From assembly GCA_003725745.1 (NCBI GenBank), contig RHDP01000002.1:55032-119031 (forward strand): DNA of 64,000 nucleotides, read 5' to 3'. The position numbers and the translations under genes were made by a program. How positions within the stretch are numbered: position 1 is the stretch's first letter; each line of letters begins with the position of its first letter. The DNA is from Streptomyces sp. I6. Its GTDB lineage: Bacteria > Actinomycetota > Actinomycetes > Streptomycetales > Streptomycetaceae. This document shows, one piece after another, positions 29,162 to 40,165 of the stretch. Below the pieces are notes generated by a model. The model saw only the letters and a program-made list of their open reading frames with translations. It was not told the DNA's origin and ran no database searches.

Positions 29162-29703
29162 GCCGCGCCTCCCTGCGCCTGGCCGGCGAGCTGCCGGAAG
29201 CGGCCGCGGTGGAACACCAGCGGGTCGCGCTCCGGCAGATCGTCCAGGGTGATCACCCGTCCGACACGGATGGTGTGGTCGCCACCGTCGTACGCACCCC
29301 ATCGCACGCACTCGAAGTGGGCCGCCGCCCCGGCTATCAGCGGGGAGCCGGTCGCCCGGCCGGGCAGCCAGTCGACCGCGTCGAACTGCTCGACGCCCAT
29401 GGGCCGGGACCGGTCGGCGAAGTGCCGGGCCACGTCCTCCTGACCGGCGCCGAGGACCGACACCGCAAAGGTGTCGGCCTCGGCGAGGGCGCGGTTCATG
29501 ACCGCGTCGTTTCCCACGCACACCAGCACCAGGGCCGGATCCAGCGACACCGAGGTGAAGGAGTTGGCGGTCATGCCCCGCGGCGAGGCCCCGCCGACCG
29601 TCACGACGGTCACGCCGGTGGCGAAGGCCCCCAGTGCCCGCCGCAGCCTCGCGGGGTCGCCGGCGACGGCGGCCCTCGGCGCTGCGGCGGTCAGGGTGCT
29701 CAT
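29158..29703 (-). CDS. Flavin reductase (SgcE6-like)
   Basis: The 181-aa protein has the FMN/FAD reductase fold of two-component monooxygenases: RRALGAFATGVTVVTV, GMTANSFTSVSLDPALVLVC, and the C-terminal GDHTIRVGRVITLDDLPERD with conserved His. SgcE6 of C-1027 is such a reductase and delivers FADH2 to the hydroxylase and halogenase. Here it can serve the SgcC-like hydroxylase (15224) and the two group D enzymes (6420, 17052). ATGA overlaps tie it to both the thioesterase gene upstream and the P450 gene downstream. Confidence 0.88.
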   Translation of the reverse strand: MSTLTAAAPRAAVAGDPARLRRALGAFATGVTVVTVGGASPRGMTANSFTSVSLDPALVLVCVGNDAVMNRALAEADTFAVSVLGAGQEDVARHFADRSRPMGVEQFDAVDWLPGRATGSPLIAGAAAHFECVRWGAYDGGDHTIRVGRVITLDDLPERDPLVFHRGRFRQLAGQAQGGAA

Positions 29704-30158
29704 GCCACCTGCCCCGTCAGAACCCGGCCCCGGGCGGCGTACGGCTCCAGGGCGCGCGCCAGGCCCTCCGGGATACGGGAGGGCACGGTGTTGGTGTTCG
29801 GGCCGCGCATGCACGCGATCCGCTGCCGGCCGCGGGCGATCAGTACCTCCGCCCCGCCGGTCACCTTGACGTAGTCGAAGGTGAACTCCAGCTGTGTCTG
29901 GCCCAGTTCGGACAGCCGCATCCGGATGGACAGCTCGTCGAAGGCGGTGATCTCGGCGAAGAACTCGCAGTCCACCTTCAGCGTGAACAGCTTCAGGTCG
30001 TCTTGCACCTCGGCGAGCACGTCCGGTGCCTTCTGCTGCAGGAACAGCTCCCGGCACCGGCCCTGCCAGCGCAGGTAGTTCACGTAGTACACGTTCCCGA
30101 CGAGGTTGGTCTCCTCGAAGCCCACCGTGTGCCGGTACTCGAAGTAGTCTTCCGCCAT
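29700..30158 (-). CDS. Enediyne hotdog thioesterase (SgcE10/CalE7-like)
   Basis: The 152-aa protein contains EDYFEYRHTVGFEETNLVGN and VYYVNYLRWQGRCRE, the conserved start of enediyne thioesterases (TEBC family). FDYVKVTGGAEVLIARGRQR and NTNTVPSRIPEGL complete the hotdog fold. These enzymes release the PksE-bound polyene; with PksE they give heptaene or related products in vitro. The gene is 3 bases downstream of the pksE stop and overlaps the flavin reductase gene by 4 bases. PksE plus this thioesterase is the diagnostic pair of enediyne clusters. Confidence 0.93.
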   Translation of the reverse strand: MAEDYFEYRHTVGFEETNLVGNVYYVNYLRWQGRCRELFLQQKAPDVLAEVQDDLKLFTLKVDCEFFAEITAFDELSIRMRLSELGQTQLEFTFDYVKVTGGAEVLIARGRQRIACMRGPNTNTVPSRIPEGLARALEPYAARGRVLTGQVA

Positions 30159-30161
30159 GGT

Positions 30162-33100
30162 CTAGGACCGCCCTTCGGTGAGATCCGATGCGTGCGTGAG
30201 AAAGGCGAAGACGGCGGGCTCGAGGGCGTCGCGCAGGGCGGTGACGAAGGTCGCGATCCGCAGGTCGCCGACGGCGAAGACCACCCAGGCGTCCTTGCGG
30301 CGCGGCAGCACCGTCAGCGGCGCTCCCGCCATGATCCCGGCCTTGGCCAGGCACTCCACGGCGCTCCACACCCGCGTGGCGGCGGTGTCGGGCGCCTCGC
30401 CCGTCTCGCTGGCGACGAGCTCCGCGACGGCCGCGTGGTCGCCGAGGAGGCCCTTCCACTCCGGGGCCGAGCGCATGCTGACGGCCTCGATGTCGCAGGA
30501 CACCTCGGTGTCGGAGACCGCGCTGAGGGTGACCCCCAGACCGTGCGCGGCCGACATCGACATGTGTGTGCCCGCCTCGAGCTCCGGTCGGCCGTCGGGA
30601 CGGTGCCGGACCGCGACCGGGGTGCCGAGCGCCCTGGAGGCCGCATCGGAGGTGAAGCCCCGGCGCTGCGCTACCGAACCTGCGGGAGCGTCACCGTGCG
30701 GTTCGACGGCGACCGCGATACGGCCGCCGAGGACGTCCTCCAGTGAGCGCTCCAGGTACGGGCCGAGGAGCGGCGCGACCCAGGGGCCGGACCCGTCGTT
30801 CTTCCGTACGGCGTGCAGCGTCAGGCCGTCCCAGCGTTCGACGACGGTGCCGTTCCCGTCGCGCACCGCGATGTCGTACACGTAGGTGTCGCCGTCCCGG
30901 CTGCGCTCGACCGCGGTGTACCGCAGCTGGTCGGGAACGTGCTCCCCGGAGCCCAGCGGATGGATCCGCTCCACACCCGAGGGCAGCAGCGTCGCGTCGG
31001 GAACGCACACCTGGTTGCCGTGCATGAGCGAGTCGCGCATGCCGGGGTCGGCCAGGAGCAGCTCACCGGGCAGGAAGCCGGCGAACCAGCCCTCGGGACT
31101 CCGCTGCACGGCGACTTCGGCGTCGACGTGCCGGGCGGCGGCCCGGTGGAAGCGGCGCAGCCGCTGGAAACGGGCGCCCTGGAACAGGACGCTGCCGTAC
31201 AGGTCGGTGGCCGGATCCAGGGGGACGACCGGGGTGTCCTCGGGCACCTGGAGCGGCGGTCCGTCCGGTGCCGGGGCCTCGGTGTAGACCAGCCGCGCCC
31301 GGAAGTGTTCGGCGACGAAGCCGGTGTCCTCGGCGTGGATGGCGACATCGACGGTGTCCGCGCCGGTGACGGTCGCCGCGATACGGATCCGGGTGCTGCC
31401 GTTCGGCGGCACCACGATGGGCCGCAGGAACTTGGCACCCTCGATGACCGGGGCCGCGGTGCGGCCGGTGACCGCGGACGCGACCTGGGCCATGGCCTCC
31501 ATGCCGATCACGGCGGGCAGCAGCAGGTTGCCGTCGAGCAGGTGGTCGGCCAGGTAGGGGTCGCTGCCGGCGTTCAGTTCGACCTCGGTGACCAGCTCGA
31601 CGCCGTGGTACCGCACCAGCGGGGTGCCGGTGAAGCGCAGCATCGGCAGCGCGGGCAGGTCGCGGCGGACGGTGCCGATGCCCTCCGTCCGGCCGCTGAT
31701 GACCGTGACGACGGGCGCGTCCGGGTCCGAGATCAGGCGCAGCAGGATCTTCACACCCTGGTCCGGGGAGACCGGTGTGATGCCCTCGCGGGACAGCGAT
31801 TCGACGACGGAGAGCTTCTCGCCCATGCCGACGCCGGACCACACCGACCACTCCATGCACCGGGCACGGACCTGCGGGTGGTTGCGGGCGACGTCCTCGG
31901 TGAGATCCGCCAGCCACTCGTTGGCGGTGGCGTAGTGCGCCTCGCCGCGCAGGCCCGCCCGGCCGATGATGCTGCCGAAGGCGACCAGCAGCTTCAGATT
32001 GCCGGCTCCCACCGCCTCCAGAACCGTTCGCAGCCCGTCGACCTTGGGGGCGAAGGTCCGCCGGAAGTCCTCGGGGCCGAGCTGGGTCAGCGGGGCGGGC
32101 TCGTTGCGGCCGGCGCCGTGCAGCAGACCGGTGATCCTGCCGAGTTCGGCCTCCAGTTCGGCGACGGCCGCCGTGACCTGCTCCGGCGCTGTGACGTCGG
32201 CGCGCGCGTAGTGCACGGTGACGCCGCTGTCGCGCATCCGGCCCAGGTTCTCGGCGAGTTCGCGGTCCTGGGCCGGGTCCGAGCGGCCGAGCACGGCCAG
32301 CTTGGCCCCCGTGTCCAGGGCGATGGCCAGGGCGCACTCCGCGGAGATGCCCTTGCCGCCGCCGGTCACCAGCAGGACGTCGGTGGGGTCCAGGGGCGCG
32401 TCGGTGCGCAGCGGCTCCACCGGCAGGGCCCGCAGCGTCGGTACGCGCCGCACGTCGGCCTCGTCGTAGTGGACCTCGGTGAACCGGCCGGTCGCCGCCA
32501 CCTCGGCCACGACCCGCTCCACCGTGTCCTGTCTCGTCGGAGTGTGGACGATGGTCGTGCGCAGGTGCGGTGCCTCCAGGTGCAGGGTCTTGGCCAGACC
32601 CGCGGCACCGCGGCCGTCCTGCACCAGGACGAAGCGCCGCTCGCGGCCGCCGGCGAGAGCGTTCTTCGCGGCGGCGAGCACCTGGTCCAGCGCCTGCGCG
32701 GAGCAGCCCTCGGGCAGGACGGCCAGGACGCCCGAGCCCAGCCGGGACGTCGCCAGAGCCTGCCTGAGGCGCTCGGCGAACGGGTGCCCCTCGGGGGCGA
32801 ACAGCTCCCACGCGCCGTCGGTTCCGCCGGCCGCGGCGTGCGGCCGGGCCAGCTCGTCGAGGTCCACGGCGAAGGGCCGCGCCCAGGTGGCCGCACCCGC
32901 GATCACGGGGCTGGTGGTGGGCTCCTGCGTGCCACCGGTGCTGATGAGGGTCTCCAGCGCCTCGGCCAGCTGGGCCAGGGTGGCGGTGGCGAAGTTGGTC
33001 GGCACCTGGGCCGCGGCGATCCCGAGGCGGGACGCCGCCTGGTTGACGATCTGGCCGACGGTGATCGAGCTCATGTGGAGGTCGTCCAGGAGCCGGCTGT

Positions 33101-36046
33101 CGGGGTCGACGAGATCGGCCGGAAGCTCCGCGCGTTCGGCGACGAGAGTGCGCAGCACACCGAGTACGTCGGCGCCGCCCTCGCCTGACGGCTCGGCGTC
33201 AGCACCGGTGGCCGTGGCCGTGGTGGGACCCGGCCGGTCGGCGGGTGCGGCCTGCTCGGGCCGCGGGGCCGCGGCGGGCGCCGGCGCGGCAGGGCGCGGC
33301 CGGCGCCCGGCCGCGGCCGGTGTGTCGCGCGGCGCGTGCTCGCAGGGGCTGGCGAGGAAGGAGAACTCCTGGCCGACCTCCAGGGGCCGGATCAGCCGGT
33401 CCTGGAAGAGCCGTTCGAGGGCGACGGGCGCACCTGCGACGAACGCGGCACCGGCGACCTGGAGGACGCCGCGCAGCGACTCGTCGTCGGTGTTCAGCGC
33501 GATGGCGGGTACACCGGTGGTGGCCTGGGCGAGTCCGCTGAGCACCCGTCCCGGGCCGACCTCGACGAACAGGTCGACGCTCTCGGCCGCCTCGCTCACC
33601 GCCTGGGTGAAGCGGACGGGTCCGGTGATCTGCTCGCGGAGCAGGCCGGCCAGGTCGGCGTCACGGGGCAGTTCGCCGCCGGTGACGGTGGAGACGACCC
33701 GGCCCGAGACATCGCCGGGGCGGACGCCGTCGAGCCAGGCCCCGAAGGACGCGGCGGATGCGGCGACGAGCGGCGAGTGGAAGGCGTGCGAGACGTTGAG
33801 GCGGGTGCAGGCCACGTCGGCGAGACCGGCCCGGCGCTGCACCTCCTCGATGTCCGCGACCGGTCCGGCGACCACCGTCTGTTCGGGGCCGTTGTAGCCG
33901 GCGATGACGACGCCGAGGCCGTCGATGAGTTCCTCGGCCCGCTCGGGCTCCGCGTTCAGCGAGGCCATCGTGCCCGAGGCACTGTGCTCGGCCATGGCCC
34001 GCCCGCGGACCCGGGCCGCCTCGAGCAGTGTCTCCTCGTCCAGGGCGCCGGCCCAGTGGAGGGCGGAGAGTTCGCCGAGGCTGTGTCCGACGGCGACGGT
34101 CGCCTCCAGGCGGAGCGAGTCCAGCACGCGCAGCCCGGCGGCCGAACCGGTGGCGATGCGCGGCTGTGCCACGTCGGTGGCGACCATGTCGCCGGTCGTG
34201 GGCAGGGCGGACCGCTCGAAGACCTCGGCGGCCTCGGGGAAGCGGCGGCGCAGCGCGCCTCCGCCGGTGCCGCTGCCCGAGCCCTGTCCGGGGAAGAGGA
34301 AGCCGATCCGGGCGCGGCCGTTGGTGCGTCCCATGAAGCTGCGGCCGTCCGCGGCGGTGTGGGCGCTCTCGCCGGAGTCGAGCAGATCGGCCAGGTGCAG
34401 CAGGCGGCGCTCGGCGTCCTCCGGAGAGGAGACGACGACCGCCGCGCGGTGCGGCAGGCCGCGCAGTTCGCGTTGCAGCGTGGCGGCCAGGTCCGCGACC
34501 TGCCCGTACGAGACCTGGGCGGCGAAGGCGGCGACCTCGGTGAGCCGGGCACGCAGCTCGCGCGGCGACTCGCCGTCGACGACGAGCAGTTCGGAGTCCT
34601 GCAGCGAGCCGGCCAGGACGGCGGAGCGGCGGCTGGGCGCCGGGCGCCGCCGGGCGGCGGGCTCGTCCAGGACGACATGGGTGTTGATGCCGCCGAAGCC
34701 CATGGCGGTGATGCCGGCGCGGCGCGGCCCGTCCTCGGGCCAGGCCTCGGCCTTGCGCAGTGCCTTGAGGTTGGCGTTCTCGTCGGCGAGCAGCTCATGC
34801 GGGTCGACCGTGCCGATGGCCGGTGGGAGGGTCTGGTTGTCGACGGCCATGGCCGCCTTGATCAGGCCGGCGACGCCGGCGGCGGCCTTGGTGTGGCCGA
34901 TCATGCCCTTGATGGAGGTGATGGCCGCGACCGGGGCGTCGGGGTCGGCCTCCCGGCGCGCGCCCATGAGGGCGGTCAGCTCGGTGGCGTCGCCGACGGC
35001 GGTGCCGGTGCCGTGGCCTTCGAAGAGCCGTACGGTCTCGATGCCGAACCCGGCCCGCTCGTAGGCGCGTGCGAGGGCCAGCTGGTAGCCGCTGACCTCG
35101 GGGCGGGTGATGCCGCCGTGGCCGTCGGAGGACACGCCCCAGCCCGCGATGGTCGCGTAGACGCGGTGGCCGGCGGCGAGAGCGTCCGCCTCCCGCATCA
35201 GCACGATCATCCCGCAGCCCTCGCCCGGCCAGAAGCCGTTGGACCCGCGGTCGTACAGCTTCATCTCGCCCTTGGCGAGCGCGCCTGTCTTGGCGAAGCC
35301 GATGATCTCGAACGGGTCGATCGACAGGTCCACGCCGCCCGCGACGGCGACGTCGATGTCGCCGTTGATCAGCGAGGTTCCGGCGGTGGTCACCGACAGC
35401 AGCGAGGAGGAGCAGGCGCCGTCGACGGTGTAGCCGCCGCCGTTGAGGTCGTAGTGGTTGCAGATCCGGCCGGCGATGGTGTTGGCGAGTCCACCGGCGA
35501 GGGTGTCCTCGTCGATCGCCGGGAACGGCTCCTTGTACGCGGTCTCGACGTCGTCGAGGAAGTCCGCGATCCGGGACTCGTCCCAGTCGTCCTGGCTCTT
35601 GAGGGCCGCGGCCATCACCCGCCTGACGTACGGCCAGCGCAGCCGCATCACGTTGGCGCGGGAGAACTCGCCGGTGAGGGTGTTGCCGACGACGACGCCG
35701 GTGCGTTCGCGCGGCAGGCCCTCGCCGCCGGGGAACCCGGCGTCGGCGAGCGCACGGCCGGCGGTGTCGAGGGCGAGCCAGTGTGTGAGGTCGGTCGACC
35801 GGAAGGTGCTGCCGGCGATCTTGTGGGCGACCCGGTCGAACGCGTAGCCCTCGATGACCGCGGCGTTGCGGGCGTAGAAGGTGTCGGGGTCGCCGGGTCT
35901 GCGTCCCAGTAGTCGTCCAGGTTCATCCGGGCATCGGGCAGGCGGCGGAACGCACGCCGTCCGGCGACGGCGTTGTCCCACAGCTCGTTCGGGTTCGTGG
36001 CGTCGGGGTAGCGGCAGGCCATGCCGACGATGGCGATTCTGGTCAT
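30162..36046 (-). CDS. pksE: Iterative enediyne polyketide synthase PksE (one frameshift near the N-terminus)
   Basis: The corrected product is about 1,961 aa, the normal size. Order of domains: ketosynthase (MTRIAIVGMACRYPDATNP; Cys near 212 in YTVDGACSSSLLS), acyltransferase (VAVGHSLGELSALHWAG), carrier protein (SRLLDDLHMSSITVGQIVN), ketoreductase (LLVTGGGKGISAECALAIA), dehydratase (DHLLDGNLLLPAVIGMEAMA), and a C-terminal phosphopantetheinyl transferase-like domain (WSAVECLAKAG). It builds the linear polyene that becomes the enediyne warhead. After residue 51 the frame breaks in a C-run (plus-strand 35894-35896), and one added base joins DYWDADP to GDPDTFYARNAAV. ATG 36046 overlaps the UnbU stop. 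I see no sign that the gene is really broken. Confidence 0.95.
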
Positions 36047-37179
36047 GCGGGCACCGGGACCTTCTTCGTCTCGGCCTCGGCCGACGCCGGGGCGGGGCAG
36101 GCGCAGGCGCCCTCGGGGCACGCGCACGCCGGGGCCCCGGACCCGGACGCGGCCGGGGCGGGGCAGGCGCAGGCGCCCTCGGGGCACGCGCACGCGGCGG
36201 CGGTGGTGGTGGTGCCGGTCTCGGCGGCGGCTTCGGCCTGGGTGACGGACCGGGTGACGGCGGCGAGGGCGAGGGCTTCTTCGGCACGCTTCCTGGAGAC
36301 GATGTCGGCGGTCCACAGGAACGCGCCGCGGATGGCGCAGACGAGGGCGGTGGCGAAGAACAGGCCGTAGGCGACGCTCATCGCGGTCAGCACGCCGTAC
36401 AGGGCGGCGACGCCTCCGCCGAAGGCGATCTGCCCCCACTTCGAGGACGGGGTCGTACCGGGGTCCGTGATCATGTAGTTGGTGAAGAGCACGAACGCCA
36501 CGCCGGTCATCATCGCCAGGCCCGCGAGTATGGAGGTGTCGAACAGCAGGCCGCGGACGATCGCCTGGAGGGCGAAGACGCCGACCCAGCCCAGGATGAG
36601 CCACATGCGCTCGGTGAGCTTGGCGTTGAGCATCGTGCCGAGGACGATGATGATCGCCGGCACCAGCCAGTCGAAGCCGCCGTCGAGGTACTCGGTGAAG
36701 TGGTACGGCGGGGCGATCGAGGCCCACGGGAAGAGCAGCAGGATGACGGCGATGCCGAAGTTCGACGGGTTCATGAAGTGCCGCATCCGGCCCTTGACCG
36801 GGGCGCGCAGCACCCACTTGGTGCCGACGGCGACGATCACGCCGAACACCATGACCCATACGAGGTCGTTGACGTAGGTGAGCATGTTCACCGCGAGGGC
36901 GGTGATGTGGGCCGGGAAGAGGAACTCGACCAGGCCCTTGAACCCGCCGCCGGCGAAGCGCGGCGCGCGTCCCTCGGCGCGAGCGCCGAAGAGCTCCAGG
37001 ACGATCTCGACGGTGTAGGCGGTCGCCAGCGCGATGAACGGCCAGGTCCAGGGCTGCTCGAAGCCGAGGACGGTGTAGCCGAAGATGTTGAGCACGGAGA
37101 TGGAGATCGCGAACCGGCGCAGCGCCGTCGTGACCTTCGGGTTGTGCCGTGGGGCGGCGGCGGTCTTCGTTGCGGACAT
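36043..37179 (-). CDS. unbU: Enediyne membrane protein UnbU (E5) with Cys-rich repeat tail
   Basis: The 378-aa protein has about eight hydrophobic segments from FAISISVLNIFGYTVLGF to VLTAMSVAYGLFFATALVC, the RnfD/NqrB-like UnbU pattern. From about residue 325 it ends in a soluble tail with two copies of ACACPEGACACPAPA separated by a short Gly/Ser/Ala linker, giving eight cysteines in C-x-C pairs. I do not know this tail from other UnbU proteins. The homology suggests quinone or electron-transfer chemistry, or export. ATG 37179 is chosen because AAGGAG lies eight bases upstream. It is coupled to pksE by ATGA. Confidence 0.88.
   Translation of the reverse strand: MSATKTAAAPRHNPKVTTALRRFAISISVLNIFGYTVLGFEQPWTWPFIALATAYTVEIVLELFGARAEGRAPRFAGGGFKGLVEFLFPAHITALAVNMLTYVNDLVWVMVFGVIVAVGTKWVLRAPVKGRMRHFMNPSNFGIAVILLLFPWASIAPPYHFTEYLDGGFDWLVPAIIIVLGTMLNAKLTERMWLILGWVGVFALQAIVRGLLFDTSILAGLAMMTGVAFVLFTNYMITDPGTTPSSKWGQIAFGGGVAALYGVLTAMSVAYGLFFATALVCAIRGAFLWTADIVSRKRAEEALALAAVTRSVTQAEAAAETGTTTTAAACACPEGACACPAPAASGSGAPACACPEGACACPAPASAEAETKKVPVPA
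36087..36195. repeat. Two perfect 43-bp direct repeats inside unbU encoding the Cys-rich tail
   Basis: Bases 36087-36129 and 36153-36195 are identical over 43 bp with a 66-bp period. They encode the repeated Cys-Pro segment on the minus strand. Perfect identity, including third positions, means a recent duplication or gene conversion, or an assembly duplication. Confidence 0.9.
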
Positions 37180-37181
37180 CG

Positions 37182-39092
37182 TCACTTCTCCTTGACCTCG
37201 GTGCCCAGCTCGAGGCTGTGCCAGCCCGGCGTGAGCTTCAGCTTCTGCTCGTGGACCTCACCGGTACGGTCGCGCCAGGTGATCACGGCCGGGACGGAGT
37301 CCCGGACGTCCTTGCCCAGGCCGATGTGGACGTCGGTGCTGCGCTTGCCGGAGTGGCCGCCGCCGCCGTCGATACGGGTGACGCGCTTGGTGCCGTCGGG
37401 CAGTTGGACGCGGACCTCCGCGCCGACCGCGGGCGCTCCGTCCGGGTGGGTGAGCTTCAGGCCCAGGTGGGAGCCGGTGGTGTCGGCGACGTTGTGCAGG
37501 AAGACCGGCTCGCCCCACTGGCGGGCGACCGCCAGGTCGAGCCGTCCGTCGCCGTCGACGTCGCCGGTGGCCAGGCCCCGGGTCGGGACGGGTTCGCCGA
37601 TGCCGAGGGCCACGGAGAGGTTGTGGTACTCGCCGGTGCCGGGGTCCTTGGCGAAGAACCGCATGCGCTGGCTGCCGGCGATGTCGTCACCCTGCTTGAC
37701 GTTCGGCCACCAGACGGGGTTGGGGACGAGGGCGTCGTTGGCGGTGGCGAGTTCCTGCAGCTGCGGCCAGCGGTTGTTCTTGCCCTTGACGAAGCCGAGG
37801 GCCTGGGTGATCTCCAGGTCGCCGTTGTTGTCGAAGTCGCCCATCTTCACGTCCCAGCCCCAGCCCGACCAGGCCAGCTTCAGGTCGGTGGACCTGTCCG
37901 TGTACGGGGCCTCGCCGTTCTTGAAGCGGCCCTGCAGCTCGGAGCGGGAGTCGGCGTCGTTCAGGAAGGCGAAGTTCGACTCCTGGATGCCGAAGGACGT
38001 GGTGATGTTGCTGACGAACATGTCGTAGATGCCGTCGTGGTCCAGGTCGCCGAAGTCGACGCCCATGCCCTTGAAGGAGCTGCGGCCCAGTTCCTTGGAC
38101 TTCGGGACGGTGCCGCTGTGCGCGGCCTTGACCTCGGAGAACCGGATCTTTCCGGGGGTGGAGGTGTTGTACAGCAGCGCCGAGGTGCCGAAGTCGTGGG
38201 CGAGGAACATCTCCGGCAGCCGGTCGCCGTCGAGGTCGGCGGCGGAGGCGCCGAGCGACCAGCCCTTGTTCAGGCTCTGCGGGAGGGCGCCGTCGGTCTT
38301 CTCGTAGCCGTCCCGCGTCCACCGGAAGAAGTGGCCGCCGCCGCCGTTCTGGGCGTGCGACAGCGACGCGTTCATGGTGACGTCGCCGTCCTTGGACGGG
38401 TCCAGGACGGGGCTGTCGGGGAAGTAGTTGCCGATGTAGATGTCGTTGTGGCCGTCGCCGTCGAAGTCGGCGACCGCGGCCGCGTTGGAGTTCCACAGCG
38501 GACCGGTGTACGTCCTGCCGGGCTTGCCGGGCAGCAGCTCGGTGGCCGTGAAGGAGGCCGCGGTCAGCGGCTCCCCCTTCTCCCCCTTGTTCACGAAGAT
38601 GACCGGCGTGCGGCCCCAGTAGTAGACGAGGAGGTCCATGCGGCCGTCCTCGTTGTAGTCGCCGGGCATACAGCCCATCGGCGCCATGGTCGTGCTGGTG
38701 CCCAGCGGCGCCGGGTCCAGTGCGAACGGCGCGTACGCGTCCTTCCGGGTCGGCGCCGGGGTGACCACGGCCTGGTCGATCCGCACGTCGTTCACGCACA
38801 GGTCGTTGGCCAGCCCGTCGCCGTCGAGGTCGTTGACCGCGATACCGGCGCCGACCGAGGAGATCCACGCGTCGATGTGCTCGTATGCCTTGTTGACCTT
38901 CCGCACCTCCTGTTTCGGAAATCCGGCGGGCATGGCGATGGACATCGGCTCGAATGCGAAATTCTTCGCCAGTTTGTTGACTTCGAAAGCCGACGACTCG
39001 GGCAGCCGGACGGCATAGAACGTGCCCACCATCAGGGCGAGCGCGACGATTCCCGGTGAATTCCTGCGGAGCCAGTTCTTTGTGACCGTCAC
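37182..39092 (-). CDS. unbV: Enediyne protein UnbV (E4): FG-GAP repeats plus ASPIC/UnbV domain
   Basis: The 636-aa protein starts with a basic residue cluster and a hydrophobic segment SPGIVALALMVGTFYAV, which works as signal anchor or signal peptide. Several integrin-like calcium repeats follow (NDLDGDGLANDLCV, ADFDGDGHNDIYIG, ADLDGDRLPEMFLA, GDVDGDGRLDLAVA). The C-terminal UnbV_ASPIC domain includes GLKLTHPDGAPAVGAEVRVQ. It should sit outside the membrane, next to UnbU. Both are conserved in enediyne clusters, but their reactions are unproven. GTG 39092 overlaps the UnbL stop (GTGA). Confidence 0.92.
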   Translation of the reverse strand: MTVTKNWLRRNSPGIVALALMVGTFYAVRLPESSAFEVNKLAKNFAFEPMSIAMPAGFPKQEVRKVNKAYEHIDAWISSVGAGIAVNDLDGDGLANDLCVNDVRIDQAVVTPAPTRKDAYAPFALDPAPLGTSTTMAPMGCMPGDYNEDGRMDLLVYYWGRTPVIFVNKGEKGEPLTAASFTATELLPGKPGRTYTGPLWNSNAAAVADFDGDGHNDIYIGNYFPDSPVLDPSKDGDVTMNASLSHAQNGGGGHFFRWTRDGYEKTDGALPQSLNKGWSLGASAADLDGDRLPEMFLAHDFGTSALLYNTSTPGKIRFSEVKAAHSGTVPKSKELGRSSFKGMGVDFGDLDHDGIYDMFVSNITTSFGIQESNFAFLNDADSRSELQGRFKNGEAPYTDRSTDLKLAWSGWGWDVKMGDFDNNGDLEITQALGFVKGKNNRWPQLQELATANDALVPNPVWWPNVKQGDDIAGSQRMRFFAKDPGTGEYHNLSVALGIGEPVPTRGLATGDVDGDGRLDLAVARQWGEPVFLHNVADTTGSHLGLKLTHPDGAPAVGAEVRVQLPDGTKRVTRIDGGGGHSGKRSTDVHIGLGKDVRDSVPAVITWRDRTGEVHEQKLKLTPGWHSLELGTEVKEK

Positions 39093-40075
39093 TGGTCGGC
39101 ACCTTTCGAGATGAGCGAGTCTGAAGCGAGTTCTGCGGCGATGTCGCGCCGCCAGGTCTCGTAGTCCGGGGCCACTCCCCCGCCGGGCGCCTGGGGCCGG
39201 GTGTCCCGGCACACCCGGGAGGCCCGCTCGGCCGTCGTGCCGCACACGACACGGGCCGCCAGGTGGGTGTGGTCGATGACCGTGCCCGCCTTGACGCGCG
39301 CCTCGGTGGCGAACGCGGCCCCCTGGGCGAGCGACCAGCGGTGCCGGCCCGCGCTCTCGGCGAAGTGCGCGAGCTCGTCCTCGCTCACGCCGCCCGCGTA
39401 GGCGCAGGCGAGTCCGGCGCCCGCGTAGAGGTCGCCGTGGCGCCGCTCGGGATAGGCGCGGATCAGGTCGGTGACGACCTCGGGATCGGTGCCGCCGACG
39501 AACCACAGAGCGCGGCCTATGCCCTGGTCGATGGCGTTGAGCGTGTAGTGGTTGTGCCCGCCGTTCCAGCGGAACGGGTGCTGGGTCCCCGGGGTGCGCA
39601 CATAGGCACCGGTCTTGAAGTACGCCTGGTGGAAGCCGTAGCCGTCCAGTGCCAGCCAGCGCAGCAGCGGGTCGGTGGTGCGGATGTCGGGCCACAGGGG
39701 CTTCGGCAGGCGGGCCATCGCCCAGCCGATACCGACGTAGATCATGTAGTCGTGGTGGCGGCCCTCGCCGGTCAGCAGCCCCTCCAGGCGGCCGCCGTGC
39801 CCCGGCAGCGAGTCGTACACCGCCGCTCCCATGCCGGCGCCCTCGTAGGCGAAGCCGCGCATGTCTCTCGGGACGTTCTCCAGCAGTTCTTCCGCCTCGG
39901 CGGGGGAAGCGGCCTCCACGGCGTACGCGTATCCCTTGAGAAACACCTCACCGATGTGCTCGAGCCGCGCCTTTGCCTCCGCGCTCTTCACATGGAATCC
40001 GCGTACTTCCATGGTCGTCTCGGAAACAGGTGGCGTGAGCAATCGGCGGCGGAGTGCGCCAAAAACACTGGACAC
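39089..40075 (-). CDS. unbL: Enediyne protein UnbL (E3), DUF1702, first copy
   Basis: The 328-aa DUF1702 protein contains FGALRRRLLTPPVSETTMEV near the N-terminus, RGFAYEGAGMGAAVYDSLPG, YMIYVGIGWAMARLPKPLW and LALDGYGFHQAYFKTG. It has no predicted membrane segment. UnbL is part of the core five-gene enediyne cassette (PksE, TE, UnbL, UnbV, UnbU). The GTG at 40075 keeps the N-terminal motif shared with the second copy at 40166. It overlaps unbV by GTGA. The biochemical role is unknown. Confidence 0.9.
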   Translation of the reverse strand: MSSVFGALRRRLLTPPVSETTMEVRGFHVKSAEAKARLEHIGEVFLKGYAYAVEAASPAEAEELLENVPRDMRGFAYEGAGMGAAVYDSLPGHGGRLEGLLTGEGRHHDYMIYVGIGWAMARLPKPLWPDIRTTDPLLRWLALDGYGFHQAYFKTGAYVRTPGTQHPFRWNGGHNHYTLNAIDQGIGRALWFVGGTDPEVVTDLIRAYPERRHGDLYAGAGLACAYAGGVSEDELAHFAESAGRHRWSLAQGAAFATEARVKAGTVIDHTHLAARVVCGTTAERASRVCRDTRPQAPGGGVAPDYETWRRDIAAELASDSLISKGADQ

Positions 40076-40165
40076 GGCAGAAGACCGCCCCTCTCGAATC
40101 CCTGGAATAGCCCGGCGAATCGAATCTAGCCAGGGGGCCGGGAGGGGCGTCTACTTCGTAAGTGC

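Noticed and set aside
30162-36046. pksE as a true pseudogene
   Set aside because: There is only a single one-base gap in a C-run after residue 51; all catalytic motifs downstream are intact and the operon is otherwise whole.
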